Position numbers and translations under genes: made by a program
DNA from: Lacinutrix jangbogonensis
Lineage (GTDB): Bacteria; Bacteroidota; Bacteroidia; Flavobacteriales; Flavobacteriaceae
DNA: 64,000 nt
Reading direction: 5' to 3'
Assembly: GCF_000797445.1 (NCBI RefSeq)
Contig: NZ_JSWF01000033.1
Location: forward strand, 1-64,000
Notes under the pieces: model-generated
What the model was told of the DNA's origin: nothing
The model's input: the letters and a program-made list of their open reading frames with translations, nothing else
The model's database searches: none
In this document: one piece after another, positions 19,322 through 29,500 of the stretch
Numbering within the stretch: the stretch's first letter is position 1
How the letters are laid out: every line of letters begins with the position of its first letter

Positions 19322-19603
19322 ATGGTAAAAAAATATGACAATGAATTTAAAGTTATGATCGTAGAGCTTTTAAATTCGGGGATTAAGACAAAACAAGTTA
19401 GTGAGGATTATGGTTTAAACTTGAGTATGGTTGGGCGTTGGAAACGCGAATATAAGTTACAATCGGGTGATTTCTCAAAAAAGAAGGAGTTATCTGTTGA
19501 AGCTCAAGAACTCAAGGCTCTAAAGAAAGAATTAAAGAATGTAACAATGGAGCGCGACATCTTAAAAAAGGCGGTGAGCATCTTCTCCAAGAGCGACTTA
19601 TAA
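19322..19603 (+). CDS. IS3 family transposase OrfA
   Basis: 93 residues: an N-terminal helix-turn-helix (VVELLNSGIKTKQVSEDYGLNL region) followed by a leucine-zipper coiled coil (KALKKELKNVTMERDILKKAVSIF). This is the standard OrfA layout that binds IS ends. Its partner OrfB is only a decayed stub just downstream, so the IS is defective. Insertion probably cut the integrase at about 19280. Confidence 0.85.
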   Translation: MVKKYDNEFKVMIVELLNSGIKTKQVSEDYGLNLSMVGRWKREYKLQSGDFSKKKELSVEAQELKALKKELKNVTMERDILKKAVSIFSKSDL

Positions 19604-19629
19604 TATATCAATTCATTTTATAAAATATT

Positions 19630-19872
19630 GATATATATCCAGTTGAGAAGATGTGTAAATCTATGAAGTTTAGTAAAAACGCTTATTATCATTGGTTTAA
19701 AAACAAAGATGTTATATTTTTAAAAACACCGAAAATACTTTATAAAGGAACACTTTTAATAAGACTTTTAAACAAAATTTGTTTTTTATTTGTGATGGCA
19801 TTATTACTTTTAATATATTTTATTTCTTGTTACAGCGACATAGAGAGATATAGCTTTTGGCTATACAGCTAA
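19630..19872 (+). pseudogene. IS3 OrfB remnant
   Basis: Starts like an IS3 OrfB (VEKMCKSMKFSKNAYYHWFKNK). It then degenerates into a hydrophobic, low-complexity reading frame with no DDE domain, ending after 73 codons from 19651. The catalytic part is absent. Confidence 0.65.
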
Positions 19873-19879
19873 ATCCTAG

Positions 19880-20003
19880 GTTATAACTGCATGGTTAAAT
19901 AGCGCCTCAAATAAAAGAATATTGAGAGAGACTATAGAGAAAGCCGGTCCTGGAGTGCTTAAAAGTCCATCTGGAGCGTGTTATTTTAAAACAGCTTTTT
20001 TCT
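19880..20003 (+). other. Short orphan coding fragment
   Basis: An open stretch without a start codon reads AWLNSASNKRILRETIEKAG and then VLKSPSGACYFKTAFF, ending at a TAA. Its composition is protein-like, so it may be the C-terminus of a lost gene beside the IS3 debris. I do not recognise it. Confidence 0.3.
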
Positions 20004-20041
20004 AAATATTAAAAACGACACGAAGAATAATGTTTTTTTAA

Positions 20042-20806
20042 CTATTTAAGATAAATTATTTTATAGAGCACTTCTTGCCTTCGCTTGGCAATAGGTAAAG
20101 ATTTTCCATTACTCATTTCACAATAATTGCCACCAGACTTGTTTATTTTTTTTACTTTAGAGAGGTTAATGATATAGCTATTGTGAATTCTAAAAAACAG
20201 ATTAGAATCTAAAATATCCTCATACATGCCAATGTTTTTAGAGGAGACAATTTCTGTATCATTACTTAAGTGAAATACAGTATAACGGCCATCCGATTTA
20301 AGATAAACAATATCAATAAGTTTAACAAAATCTATTTCGTTCATAGATGGAACAGCAATAAAATCAAAATTTTTTTCTGTGGTATTCATAGAAGAATTAA
20401 CCGTTTCAATTTGACGTGAATTTGTGAAAGATTCCCGTTCCAATTCAATTACAGCCTTTTGTACTGCCAATACGATCTCTTTTGGATCGTAGGGTTTTAA
20501 TATATAATCAATGGCATTGTACTTAAATGCTTTTATAGCATATTCACTAAGAGCAGTAATAAAAATAATTTTTGTGTTTGTTAATTCTACCATTTCTAAA
20601 ACATCAAACCCTGTTCCTTTATCCAAGATAATGTCCATAAAAATGAGTTCAGGTTTTAAACTATTGAGTTGTAGAACGGCATCATCGTATGTGAAAGCAT
20701 TACCAATAATCTCAATTTGAGGGCAATGCTTTTGTAAGTAAAACAATAGTAAGTTCGAACTTCTTTCTTCATCTTCAACGATAAAAGCTTTGATGTTTTT
20801 TGTCAT
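20042..20806 (-). CDS. LytTR family response regulator
   Basis: 254 residues from the ATG at 20806 (an ATG 36 bases upstream is possible). It has a receiver domain with the acidic pocket VEDEE, phospho-acceptor Asp58 (ELIFMDIILDKG), and the conserved Thr/Ala and Lys (FITALSEYA, ILKPYD). A C-terminal LytTR DNA-binding domain follows (DIVYLKSDGRYTVF, FFRIHNSYIINLSKV). It is divergent from the propeller sensor kinase across a 530-bp gap and is its likely partner. The pair probably controls the surface-protein cassette of element 2. Confidence 0.93.
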   Translation of the reverse strand: MTKNIKAFIVEDEERSSNLLLFYLQKHCPQIEIIGNAFTYDDAVLQLNSLKPELIFMDIILDKGTGFDVLEMVELTNTKIIFITALSEYAIKAFKYNAIDYILKPYDPKEIVLAVQKAVIELERESFTNSRQIETVNSSMNTTEKNFDFIAVPSMNEIDFVKLIDIVYLKSDGRYTVFHLSNDTEIVSSKNIGMYEDILDSNLFFRIHNSYIINLSKVKKINKSGGNYCEMSNGKSLPIAKRRQEVLYKIIYLK

Positions 20807-20842
20807 TTTGAGTGAGTATGGGTTGAAAATATTGTTTAGCAT

Positions 20843-21337
20843 TTATATTGTAAATGTAAACAAATATTTTAAATGATTATCTAATTTTTAATTCAGAATA
20901 TTTGAAATATCAATATGGTAATGGGGGTATACTTTTGTTTGTCTAGAGGTTAAACTAGCTAAAGTCGAAACGAGTATGAGTGCACGCGATCCTGGATCCA
21001 ATAGAAATGGTTACAGCCGTATTTTACGGTATTCTGTAAAATGTATCTTGTTTAGACATAAATGAACAACAATTCTGTTTAAAACAACAGCTATGAGTAC
21101 CTATTAAATTTAGAGATTAAATGGTTTATCTATTCATGTCAAAAGAGTAGCTATGACAATAAATAGATAAAATAAGGCTAAAAAAACCTTATTTAATACT
21201 TCAAATTACAAATATTAAAAAAAATATTTATTTTTGTTTATCAAAAAAAAATAATTAAAAGTAATTGAAATAGTTGTTTTCTTGTAAGTTATTTAAGGCC
21301 CATGCTCTTTTAGTTATAGTTATATTATAGTAATCCT
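20843..21337. other. Divergent intergenic region of the two-component pair
   Basis: 495 bases without a credible gene. It holds the promoters of both regulator and kinase. The only clear motif is a plus-strand TACTTTTG -7-like box at 20940-20947 without a well-placed TTG. The 21180-21280 stretch is very A/T-rich. Confidence 0.4.
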
Positions 21338-24300
21338 ATGCTTTCATCTCTTTATAAAAAACACTGGATATTTTCTTTATGGATGCTATGCTCTTTGCTA
21401 TGCGCTTCTTCTTTATATGGTCAGGAAGTTGTTATTAAGAAAGTAGAAACTGATATGAGCGACAGCGAAACCTTTCCTAAGGCTATTCATTTAGATCGGG
21501 ATGGCTTTTTATGGTATTCGGTAAAAGGTGGTGTGGTTTTAGAGCAAGGAAGTAATGATCATTTTTTTGCTTTTAAGCACTTAAATTTTAAATATGCATC
21601 AATCACTCATAAAATTCATAAAGCTAAAGACAATAAGCTTTGGATGATTTATAAGGGAGAACCTGAATTTCTTGATTTTGACACGGGGGAATCGACCAAG
21701 ATAGCGTTGAACCCTCCATTTTTTACAGAAGACAAACCTGAATTTCTGGATATTGCGGAAACACCAGATGGTACTATGTGGTTTACGAGCAATAAAAACT
21801 ATGTTTGTTCTTACACCGCGGATGGAACTATTAGGTATTACAATCTTACAAATAGCTTGAATTCTGGAGTTTATTTTCGTAGTTTAAGCAGTCCCATTTA
21901 CATAAAAGAGGTTTTTTTAGATGGATCTTTATTGCTAAAAGCAGGAAATCAGTGGCTCACATTTAAGGGCGGGAGCGTAAAACACTTATTAGATCTTAGC
22001 GACAGTGAAGTTCAAGGTAAAGTCCAAATTTGGATAGAGAGTCCGACTTGGAGTACTAAAAATGGAGCTCTTTTTCCAAAGAATACCTCTGGGAAATTTA
22101 AGGAAAATGGAAATACAGGTGCTTATTATTACATTCCTGAAATAAACCGACAGATTGTTGAGTTTTTTCATGGAAAAAATAAGGGAGTACTTTTTAATTA
22201 TGACCCTAATACAAATGTGTTTTTGGAGATCCAAGGAACATTGCTTACGCTCTACACGTTAATTTTAAAACAGGGGCGCTATTCTTTAGAGCCTTTTAAA
22301 AAGATTACGTTTAATAATAAGATTATTAAGCACACTTTTCAAGAAGGAAATAAAATAATAATACAAGAAGGCAAGAGTATTCATCAGATCGAAATTCGAA
22401 ATGCGTCGATCTTTAAAAAACATTTAGTCGGAAAGGGTCAGAGAATCTATAGTTGTAGAGAATTTTATGAAGACTCTAAAGGGGGGGTTTATAGTCATAC
22501 ATATAAAGGCCTATTTAAGTTTCGTAAAGAGGGCTCTAAGTGGAGGGGTGAAGAGCTTTTGACTGGGCCTAACTATCATTTTAGAGATGGCGTTTTAGGG
22601 GTCAACGATAGCATTTTTTTAAATTATAGTAAGGGGGTTTTAATGACTATAATTAATTTGAATACGCCTCCGATTGAAAAACAAATATTGAACTTACGAA
22701 AGGTCTATTTTGAAAAAAAACCATTGTATGTAAATAGTCTCAAGAAATTAAATGATAGTTTGATTTTCATAGCAACCAACAGAGGCTTATATGAGTTAAA
22801 TATAAATACAACTGAATTTAAAAATAGAAACGCATTAAATGATGTCTACAATATAGAAAATATAGCGATTAATGAAATGTATGTTTCAAAAGGCGGAAAC
22901 GAGTTATGGTTAGGAACGGAAGACCAGGGAGTGTTTCGGAAAAATTTAGAAACAAATAAGGTTTCCCATTATCACAGTCAAAGCGATGTATTGCCGCTAG
23001 TCCATGACAATGTTACCTGTTTTTATGAGGATAGTGATCGTAATATTTGGGTAGGCACCACTAAAGGAATTCAGAAAATAAACCCAAATAGTTTAGAGAC
23101 CATATCATACACTCGCAATTTTGGCTTCCATAACGACAATATTACCGGTATTTTAGGGGAAGGGAATACTATTTGGTTTGGTACTTTTGATGGTTTGGTT
23201 CGGTTGGATGTTGAAACAAATACGTTTGTTCAATTTTTTGTTGAAGATGGATTGACACATAACGAGTTTAATTATAAATCATCCTTTAGGTCTAGAGACG
23301 GTACTTTTTTCTTTGGAGGTATTAATGGTTTTGTAAGCTTTAGACCAGAGGAGGCTCTATCAAAAATAAAGCGTCCTAAGATAGTACTTAATGCACTTAG
23401 GCTTTTTGACTCCAAAAAGAAAGCTAGAGAAAGCTATATATTCAATTTAGATACGGTTAGCAAACTCACCTTGCCATATAATCATAATCACCTCGAATTG
23501 TCATTTTTGGTAAATAAACCTTTTGGAGCTATAGTTACTAATTATTTGTTTAGAATAAGAGAAATTGATACTAGTTGGGTTCGTTATCAAAATGATAGAA
23601 CGATACGGCTCCTCGGTCTCCAACCAGGAGAGTACACCTTGGACGCCAAAGCAGTTTCTAGAAGTGGCTTGCAAACAGAAACCTTAACGTATAAAGTTAA
23701 GGTGAATCAATTGTTTTATAAAACATTTTGGTTTTTAGCGCTGATGCTAAGTACGGTTTTTTTGTTGGGTGGTTTTTGGGCTTTTAGAAAAAGAAAACGA
23801 ATGGAAGCTAAAGTAGAAGAACTGATTATTGTTAAAGAGTTAAAAAACAAAGCATTAAGGGCTCAGATGAACCCGCATTTCATATTTAACACCCTTAATG
23901 GCTTACAGAGTATTATGGAGCTTGAGGGTCTCGATAATGTCAGAAAGTACTTTAGCGCATTTTCTAAAATAACAAGATATACCCTGGATCAAAGCACCCA
24001 AAATCAAACCTTGTTGGCAGATGAATTGTTATTTTTGAAAGCCTATGTCAAATTAGAAAGAATGAACTTAAATGATAACTTATCATTTCAATTACATATA
24101 GACGAAACGGTACAAATAGATAATTTAATGATTCCGTGTATGATATTTCAGCCCCTTATTGAAAATGCAATATTACATGGCTTAAAACCTAAGAAAGGAA
24201 AGAGAATATTGCACATGTCGCTAGTGTTTAAGGCCGACCGACTTCACTGTGTTATTGAAGACAATGGGATTGGTAGAGAAGCTTCAAATGCATCAAAGAA

Positions 24301-24472
24301 AGAACATAGAGTACTCCATAAATCGCTGGCTAATACCATTCTTAATGATAGAATTAATTTATTAAAGGAGGAGGGTAATAACATATTCTTTGAGGTTCAG
24401 GATCTTTACGAAAAAAAACTTCCAAAAGGAACGAAAATTCTGCTTTGTATTCCAGTTAAGCAGAATTATTGA
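21338..24472 (+). CDS. Propeller sensor histidine kinase (LytS-type)
   Basis: 1044 residues. A signal sequence or anchor (LWMLCSLLCASSLYG) is followed by a long periplasmic two-component-regulator propeller (repeats such as DGTMWFTSN, NIWVGTTKGIQK, NTIWFGTFDGLVRL). A Y_Y_Y domain (YLFRIREIDTSWV) and one transmembrane helix (FWFLALMLSTVFLLGG) come next. The cytoplasmic kinase has His847 in AQMNPHFIFNTLNG, an N box (FQPLIENAILHG) and a G box (VIEDNGIGRE). It presumably senses an extracellular ligand and phosphorylates the divergent LytTR regulator. There is no fused AraC regulator, unlike hybrid versions. Confidence 0.93.
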   Translation: MLSSLYKKHWIFSLWMLCSLLCASSLYGQEVVIKKVETDMSDSETFPKAIHLDRDGFLWYSVKGGVVLEQGSNDHFFAFKHLNFKYASITHKIHKAKDNKLWMIYKGEPEFLDFDTGESTKIALNPPFFTEDKPEFLDIAETPDGTMWFTSNKNYVCSYTADGTIRYYNLTNSLNSGVYFRSLSSPIYIKEVFLDGSLLLKAGNQWLTFKGGSVKHLLDLSDSEVQGKVQIWIESPTWSTKNGALFPKNTSGKFKENGNTGAYYYIPEINRQIVEFFHGKNKGVLFNYDPNTNVFLEIQGTLLTLYTLILKQGRYSLEPFKKITFNNKIIKHTFQEGNKIIIQEGKSIHQIEIRNASIFKKHLVGKGQRIYSCREFYEDSKGGVYSHTYKGLFKFRKEGSKWRGEELLTGPNYHFRDGVLGVNDSIFLNYSKGVLMTIINLNTPPIEKQILNLRKVYFEKKPLYVNSLKKLNDSLIFIATNRGLYELNINTTEFKNRNALNDVYNIENIAINEMYVSKGGNELWLGTEDQGVFRKNLETNKVSHYHSQSDVLPLVHDNVTCFYEDSDRNIWVGTTKGIQKINPNSLETISYTRNFGFHNDNITGILGEGNTIWFGTFDGLVRLDVETNTFVQFFVEDGLTHNEFNYKSSFRSRDGTFFFGGINGFVSFRPEEALSKIKRPKIVLNALRLFDSKKKARESYIFNLDTVSKLTLPYNHNHLELSFLVNKPFGAIVTNYLFRIREIDTSWVRYQNDRTIRLLGLQPGEYTLDAKAVSRSGLQTETLTYKVKVNQLFYKTFWFLALMLSTVFLLGGFWAFRKRKRMEAKVEELIIVKELKNKALRAQMNPHFIFNTLNGLQSIMELEGLDNVRKYFSAFSKITRYTLDQSTQNQTLLADELLFLKAYVKLERMNLNDNLSFQLHIDETVQIDNLMIPCMIFQPLIENAILHGLKPKKGKRILHMSLVFKADRLHCVIEDNGIGREASNASKKEHRVLHKSLANTILNDRINLLKEEGNNIFFEVQDLYEKKLPKGTKILLCIPVKQNY

Positions 24473-25126
24473 ATGAACAGCATTACTTGGCTATATTCAT
24501 AACCAAATGTCTAAAATCTCAATAATTCGTCCAAATAACGTTCAAAAGACTCCGATTATTGCTATCAATGGTATCTTACTATTTTTATAGAAAGTAATTA
24601 TGTTTTTGTTGTCTTGAGCCATATAGTTATAAGGTGCAAGACTATTTTCTTGTATTATCATTTTTTAAAAGTAAACAGACCATTCACATTATTCATCAAG
24701 AAAACAGAAGCTACTCATTGGTCTCTAGATAAAAAAGGATGCCTACTCTGTATTTAGATAATAATTTATGGTCAATAGTAAGTATAAAAAACATATTCCT
24801 AATATGATAAGCAAAATCTAAAGTTCATTTTTTAGGTGAATTGAAAAAGGATAATAAATCTTCAAAAAATTATTGAAACAAAATGAGTTTCATGATAACT
24901 TTCACAATAAATAAATATTTAAGCCAAGCCTTTTTAGAAATAATGTTTTAGTACAAGGAAACGAAAAGCTTAAATATTAATAAAAACCGATTTAATAACG
25001 GGTTTGGTTGCAATACATATTTCTTTAAAAAACAAATTTAGTAGAGTCACTTCGGGTTCTTAAAAAACCAATTTTATATGTTGTCATATGTGCTGTTTTT
25101 AACTAAAACGAAAACAATGCATATGA
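24473..25126. other. Gene-poor region before IS copy 1
   Basis: 654 bases with no convincing gene. One broken reading frame around 24590-24720 has protein-like stretches (ESNYVFVVLSH) but several stops, so it may be a decayed gene. The right end contains the left arm of an 18-bp inverted repeat (25073-25090) and the IS target duplication (25119-25126). Confidence 0.4.
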
Positions 25127-26356
25127 GGCGTAATAGACAAAATGGTTGCTAATTTGGTGTAATATTTTCCAAGTGGACAAAATGGTTGCTGATTTTATTC
25201 TTAATTCTTTGCTATTGAGGAAACAGAAAATATCATAAATTTTAACCTAATAAAACAGAATTAGATTCTAATGAAAACGAACACGTCTGACACCTATTTT
25301 AAGCTAGACAAAAACAACAAGTTATGAAGCTTTTTACTGCTTCTTTTTTATGTCGTTTTAAAGTGTATTATCCTTTTAAAAATTCATTTATAAATTTGAT
25401 TTTCCTGTTTTTAGTCAAGCCATTATGATTCCTCAATTTGTTTTTTAAATCTGAAAAATGACCATCAATCATATTTGTTGTATTAGGTGTATTTTGATCG
25501 AAATTATCATACCAAGTAAAGAGCCATTTTATATTTGTGTTTAGACTTCTATAAGCACTTCTGAGTCGTTTATGAGTATAGTAACTTTTTCCTGTTTCGA
25601 GGTTTGTAGTGCGCTCATTTAGGAAGCATTCCCATTTTGTAAACCATAATCCTAAGCCTCCAGCAAAAGATTCTTTATCTGTCTGTTTTAACAAGCTTAC
25701 AAGTGATTTAAGCTCAATCGAAGCAGGCATCTTAGGGTTTTTAGTTATGTATGGTCGTATGGTTGCAACCTGATGAAACTGACAAAGCTGTACAGGTAAA
25801 TTCTTAAACAATCCTATAAGTCCCTTTCTTCCATCACAGACAATTGCAACTATAATATAGCCTCTTGATATGAGGTGATTAACACCTTCTAAGTAAAGTG
25901 TATTAGTTTCTGAACGGACATAATACCAAATTAGATTTTCTTTGGTGTAAGCGTCCTTAAATAACATCAAACCAAAGCTTCTACCCCAATAGGTTGTATC
26001 CATTAAAACTACAATTTTCCTCGGAATGCGCTCTGGAATTGTAACCTTGTATAAATCCATTTTTCGCTGGATAGTTCTCTTAGAACATCCGTGCTTTCTA
26101 GCAAGTTGCTGGTAAGTCTGTTTTCCTTTAGTATAGTCTTCCCAAATGATAGCAGGAATGACTTGTTTTCCTCCTGTAAAAAACGTGCCGCAGGATAAAC
26201 ATTTGTAGCGTTGTTTTTCATTTCTAATCCCATATTTTTTGGTTAGGGAACTCTTACAATAAACACATTTTTTTTATTCAAAGCCTTTGATTTACTAAAG
26301 ACCTAATCAATATTAGGGCTAACAAGATTATCAGCAACCATTTTGTCTATTACATC
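25127..26356 (-). mobile_element. IS (Zn-binding IS256-variant type), copy 1
   Basis: About 1.23 kb. The ends share GTAATAGACAAAATGGTTGC in inverted orientation, with an extra GACAAAATGGTTGCT copy inside the left end. It is flanked by the 8-bp direct duplication GCATATGA (25119-25126, 26357-26364). One transposase is on the minus strand. A near-identical copy lies at 40973-42202. Confidence 0.85.
25368..26273 (-). CDS. IS transposase, Zn-binding IS256-variant type
   Basis: The first ATG (26060) gives 230 residues, but the same frame stays open upstream to 26273. That stretch encodes an evident N-terminus: a zinc ribbon (CVYC, then YKCLSCGTFFTGG) and a helix-turn-helix (TYQQLARKHGCSKRTIQRK). 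It has no ATG, GTG or TTG and begins just after an A8 run. A -1 slip there from an upstream TTG frame, or a rare ATT start, would be needed. The catalytic part has Asp in VLMDTTYWG and IVCDGRKG, a CQFH motif, and IDGHFSDLK where Glu might be expected. Both copies share these features. Confidence 0.75.
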   Translation of the reverse strand, partial: KKCVYCKSSLTKKYGIRNEKQRYKCLSCGTFFTGGKQVIPAIIWEDYTKGKQTYQQLARKHGCSKRTIQRKMDLYKVTIPERIPRKIVVLMDTTYWGRSFGLMLFKDAYTKENLIWYYVRSETNTLYLEGVNHLISRGYIIVAIVCDGRKGLIGLFKNLPVQLCQFHQVATIRPYITKNPKMPASIELKSLVSLLKQTDKESFAGGLGLWFTKWECFLNERTTNLETGKSYYTHKRLRSAYRSLNTNIKWLFTWYDNFDQNTPNTTNMIDGHFSDLKNKLRNHNGLTKNRKIKFINEFLKG

Positions 26357-26466
26357 GCATATGACAACATATAAATACTGTATTTAATCTTATTTTTTTA
26401 CCGATTACCGAATATGTCTCAAATAGTACATGTTATTACAAATATTAATTCAGCTATTACTTTTTG

Positions 26467-26498
26467 TTGTTTTAGCCTAGCATTTAAAAATATATTTG
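26467..26498 (+). promoter_or_regulatory. Promoter of the collagen-like gene
   Basis: TTG at 26467-26469, a 21-bp spacer and TATATTTG at 26491-26498; the leader to the ATG at 26583 would be about 80 nt. It is a good match to the flavobacterial promoter with a slightly long spacer. Confidence 0.55.
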
Positions 26499-26582
26499 TT
26501 GTAATGATTAGAAAATTGAAAATATTATCTCCTTTTCAATAGGAAAACAATAAATAAGATCAAACCAAAAAATATTAAAAAA

Positions 26583-29500
26583 ATGAAAAAATTATTAATT
26601 TTTGTATTACTGTTAATCGCGAGTGTGAGTTTGCAAGCTCAGGTGGGAGTGGGTACTCCTTTGCCAAACAACTCAGCACAGCTAGATATTGTTTCAAGCA
26701 ATCGTGGAATTCTAATTCCTCGTATCCCGCTTTTAAGTGAAACAGATGCTACCACAATCACACAGGGTAATGTTGTAAGTTTATTGGTGTTTAATACTAC
26801 TAGTAATGGTCAATTAACTCCGGGCTATCACTATTGGAATGGATCTAAATGGCAACGCATGGTCAGTGCTGATGATATTGTTGTTTTTGAAACACTAACG
26901 ACTTTAGTCGATAACGGTGACGGTACTTTTACCTACACTAGTGAAAACGGAACAATACAAACCTTTAATGTTGTCCAATCAGGCACAGGCAATCCAATTA
27001 CAAATACAACAGTAGGTGTAGCGGGCGATATTTATGTAGATGAAAGTACAGGCGATGTGTATACGTATGATGGTACAACCAATACTTGGGTACAACAAAC
27101 CGGAAACGAGGTGGTAACAACATTGGTTCAAGCCGATGGGACGTACACCTATACAAGTGAAGATGGAACTACCACTACTTTTAATGTTTCACAATCAGGC
27201 ACAGGCGATCCAATTACGAATACAACAGTAGGTGTAGCAGGCGATATTTATGTAGATGAAAGTACAGGCGATGTGTATACGTATGATGGTACAACCAATA
27301 CTTGGGTACAACAAACCGGAAACGAGGTGGTAACAACATTGGTTCAAGCCGATGGGACGTACACCTATACAAGTGAAGATGGAACTACCACTACTTTTAA
27401 TGTTTCACAATCAGGCACAGGCGATCCAATTACGAATACAACAGTAGGTGTAGCAGGCGATATTTATGTAGATGAAAGTACAGGCGATGTGTATACGTAT
27501 GATGGTACAACCAATACTTGGGTACAACAAACCGGAAACGAGGTGGTAACAACATTGGTTCAAGCCGATGGGACGTACACCTATACAAGTGAAGATGGAA
27601 CTACCACTACTTTTAATGTTTCACAATCAGGCACAGGCGATCCAATTACGAATACAACAGTAGGTGTAGCAGGCGATATTTATGTAGATGAAAGTACAGG
27701 CGATGTGTATACGTATGATGGTACAACCAATACTTGGGTACAACAAACCGGAAACGAGGTGGTAACAACATTGGTTCAAGCCGATGGGACGTACACCTAT
27801 ACAAGTGAAGATGGAACTACCACTACTTTTAATGTTTCACAATCAGGCACAGGCGATCCAATTACCAATACAACAGTAGGTATTGCAGGAGATGTTTATG
27901 TAGATGAAACGACAGGCGATGTTTGGACGTATAATACAACAACCAATACTTGGGAACAGCAGACAGGAGTTAGCGATTCATTAGTAGGATTAGACGGTTT
28001 ATACACGCATACTTCCGTAGATGGAACTATATTAACTTTTGATGTTACTCAATCAGGCACAGGCGATCCAATTACCAATACAACAGTAGGTATTGCAGGA
28101 GATGTTTATGTAGATGAAACGACAGGCGATGTTTGGACGTATAATACAACAACCAATACTTGGGAACAGCAGACAGGAGTTAGCGATTCATTAGTAGGAT
28201 TAGACGGTTTATACACGCATACTTCCGTAGATGGAACTATATTAACTTTTGATGTTACTCAATCAGGCACAGGTGATCCAATTACCAATACAACAGTAGG
28301 TGTTGGAGGTGATGTATATGTAGATGAAACGACAGGCGATGTTTGGACGTATAATACAACAACCAATACTTGGGAACAACAGACAGGAGTTAGCGATTCA
28401 TTAGTAGGATTAGATGGTCTTTATACACATACCGCAGTAGACGGAACGGTACAAACTTTTAATGTAACACAAACCGCAGCAGGCGATCCTATTACAAATA
28501 CAACAGTAGGTGTTGCAGGCGATGTGTATGTAGATGAAACGACAGGCGATGTTTGGACATTTGATGGAACTACTTGGGTACAGCAAGTAGGTGTTCAAGG
28601 TCCAATAGGAGCAACTGGAGCAGATGGAGCAACCGGAGCAGATGGTATTCAAGGTCCAATAGGGGCAACTGGAGCAGATTCAACAGTAGCAGGTCCAGCC
28701 GGAACAAATGGTACTGATGGAGCAGATTCCACAGTAGCAGGACCAGCAGGAACCAACGGAACAAATGGTACAGACGGAGCAGATTCCACAGTAGCAGGAC
28801 CAGCAGGAACCAACGGAACAAATGGTACAGACGGAGCAGATTCCACAGTAGCAGGACCAGCAGGAACCAACGGAACAAATGGTACTGACGGAGCAGATTC
28901 CACAGTAGCAGGACCAGCAGGAACCAACGGAACAAATGGTACAGACGGAGCAGATTCCACAGTAGCAGGACCAGCAGGAACCAACGGAACAAATGGTACT
29001 GACGGAGCAGATTCCACAGTAGCAGGACCAGCAGGAACCAACGGAACAAATGGTACTGACGGAGCAGATTCCACAGTAGCAGGACCAGCGGGAACAAACG
29101 GAACAAATGGTACAGACGGAGCAGATTCTACAGTAGCAGGACCAGCAGGAACCAACGGAACAAATGGTACTGACGGAGCAGATTCCACAGTAGCAGGACC
29201 AGCAGGAACAAACGGAACAAACGGTACTGACGGAGCAGATTCTACAGTAGCAGGACCAGCAGGAACTAACGGAACAAATGGTACAGACGGAGCAGATTCC
29301 ACAGTAGCAGGACCAGCGGGAACCAACGGAACAAATGGTACTGACGGAGCAGATTCCACAGTAGCAGGACCAGCAGGAACCAACGGAACAAATGGTACAG
29401 ACGGAGCAGATTCTACAGTAGCAGGACCAGCAGGACCAACAGGACCAACGGGAGCAGACGGAGTTGGAGGCGTAACCACAACAACCGCACCTATTACTAT

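Larger units (their letters stand above)
25073..26375. repeat. 18-bp inverted repeat split by the IS
   Basis: TTTATATGTTGTCATATG at 25073-25090 and its exact reverse complement at 26358-26375. With the IS and one target copy removed, the arms would lie about 30 bp apart and form a hairpin. The IS landed at the edge of the right arm. Confidence 0.7.

Noticed and set aside
26009-26233. Separate 74-residue gene in front of the transposase
   Set aside because: It is out of frame with the zinc ribbon/HTH that continues the transposase frame; it reads as low-information shadow sequence (same at 41855-42079).
26977-29430. CRISPR-like regular repeats
   Set aside because: Units are 216, 210 and 57 bp, coding in one frame, without unique spacers; they are protein repeats.
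28410-29479. Long antisense open frames over the collagen-like region
   Set aside because: They arise from the repetitive GC-richer codons of the plus-strand gene, giving low-complexity translations; no start context or homology.
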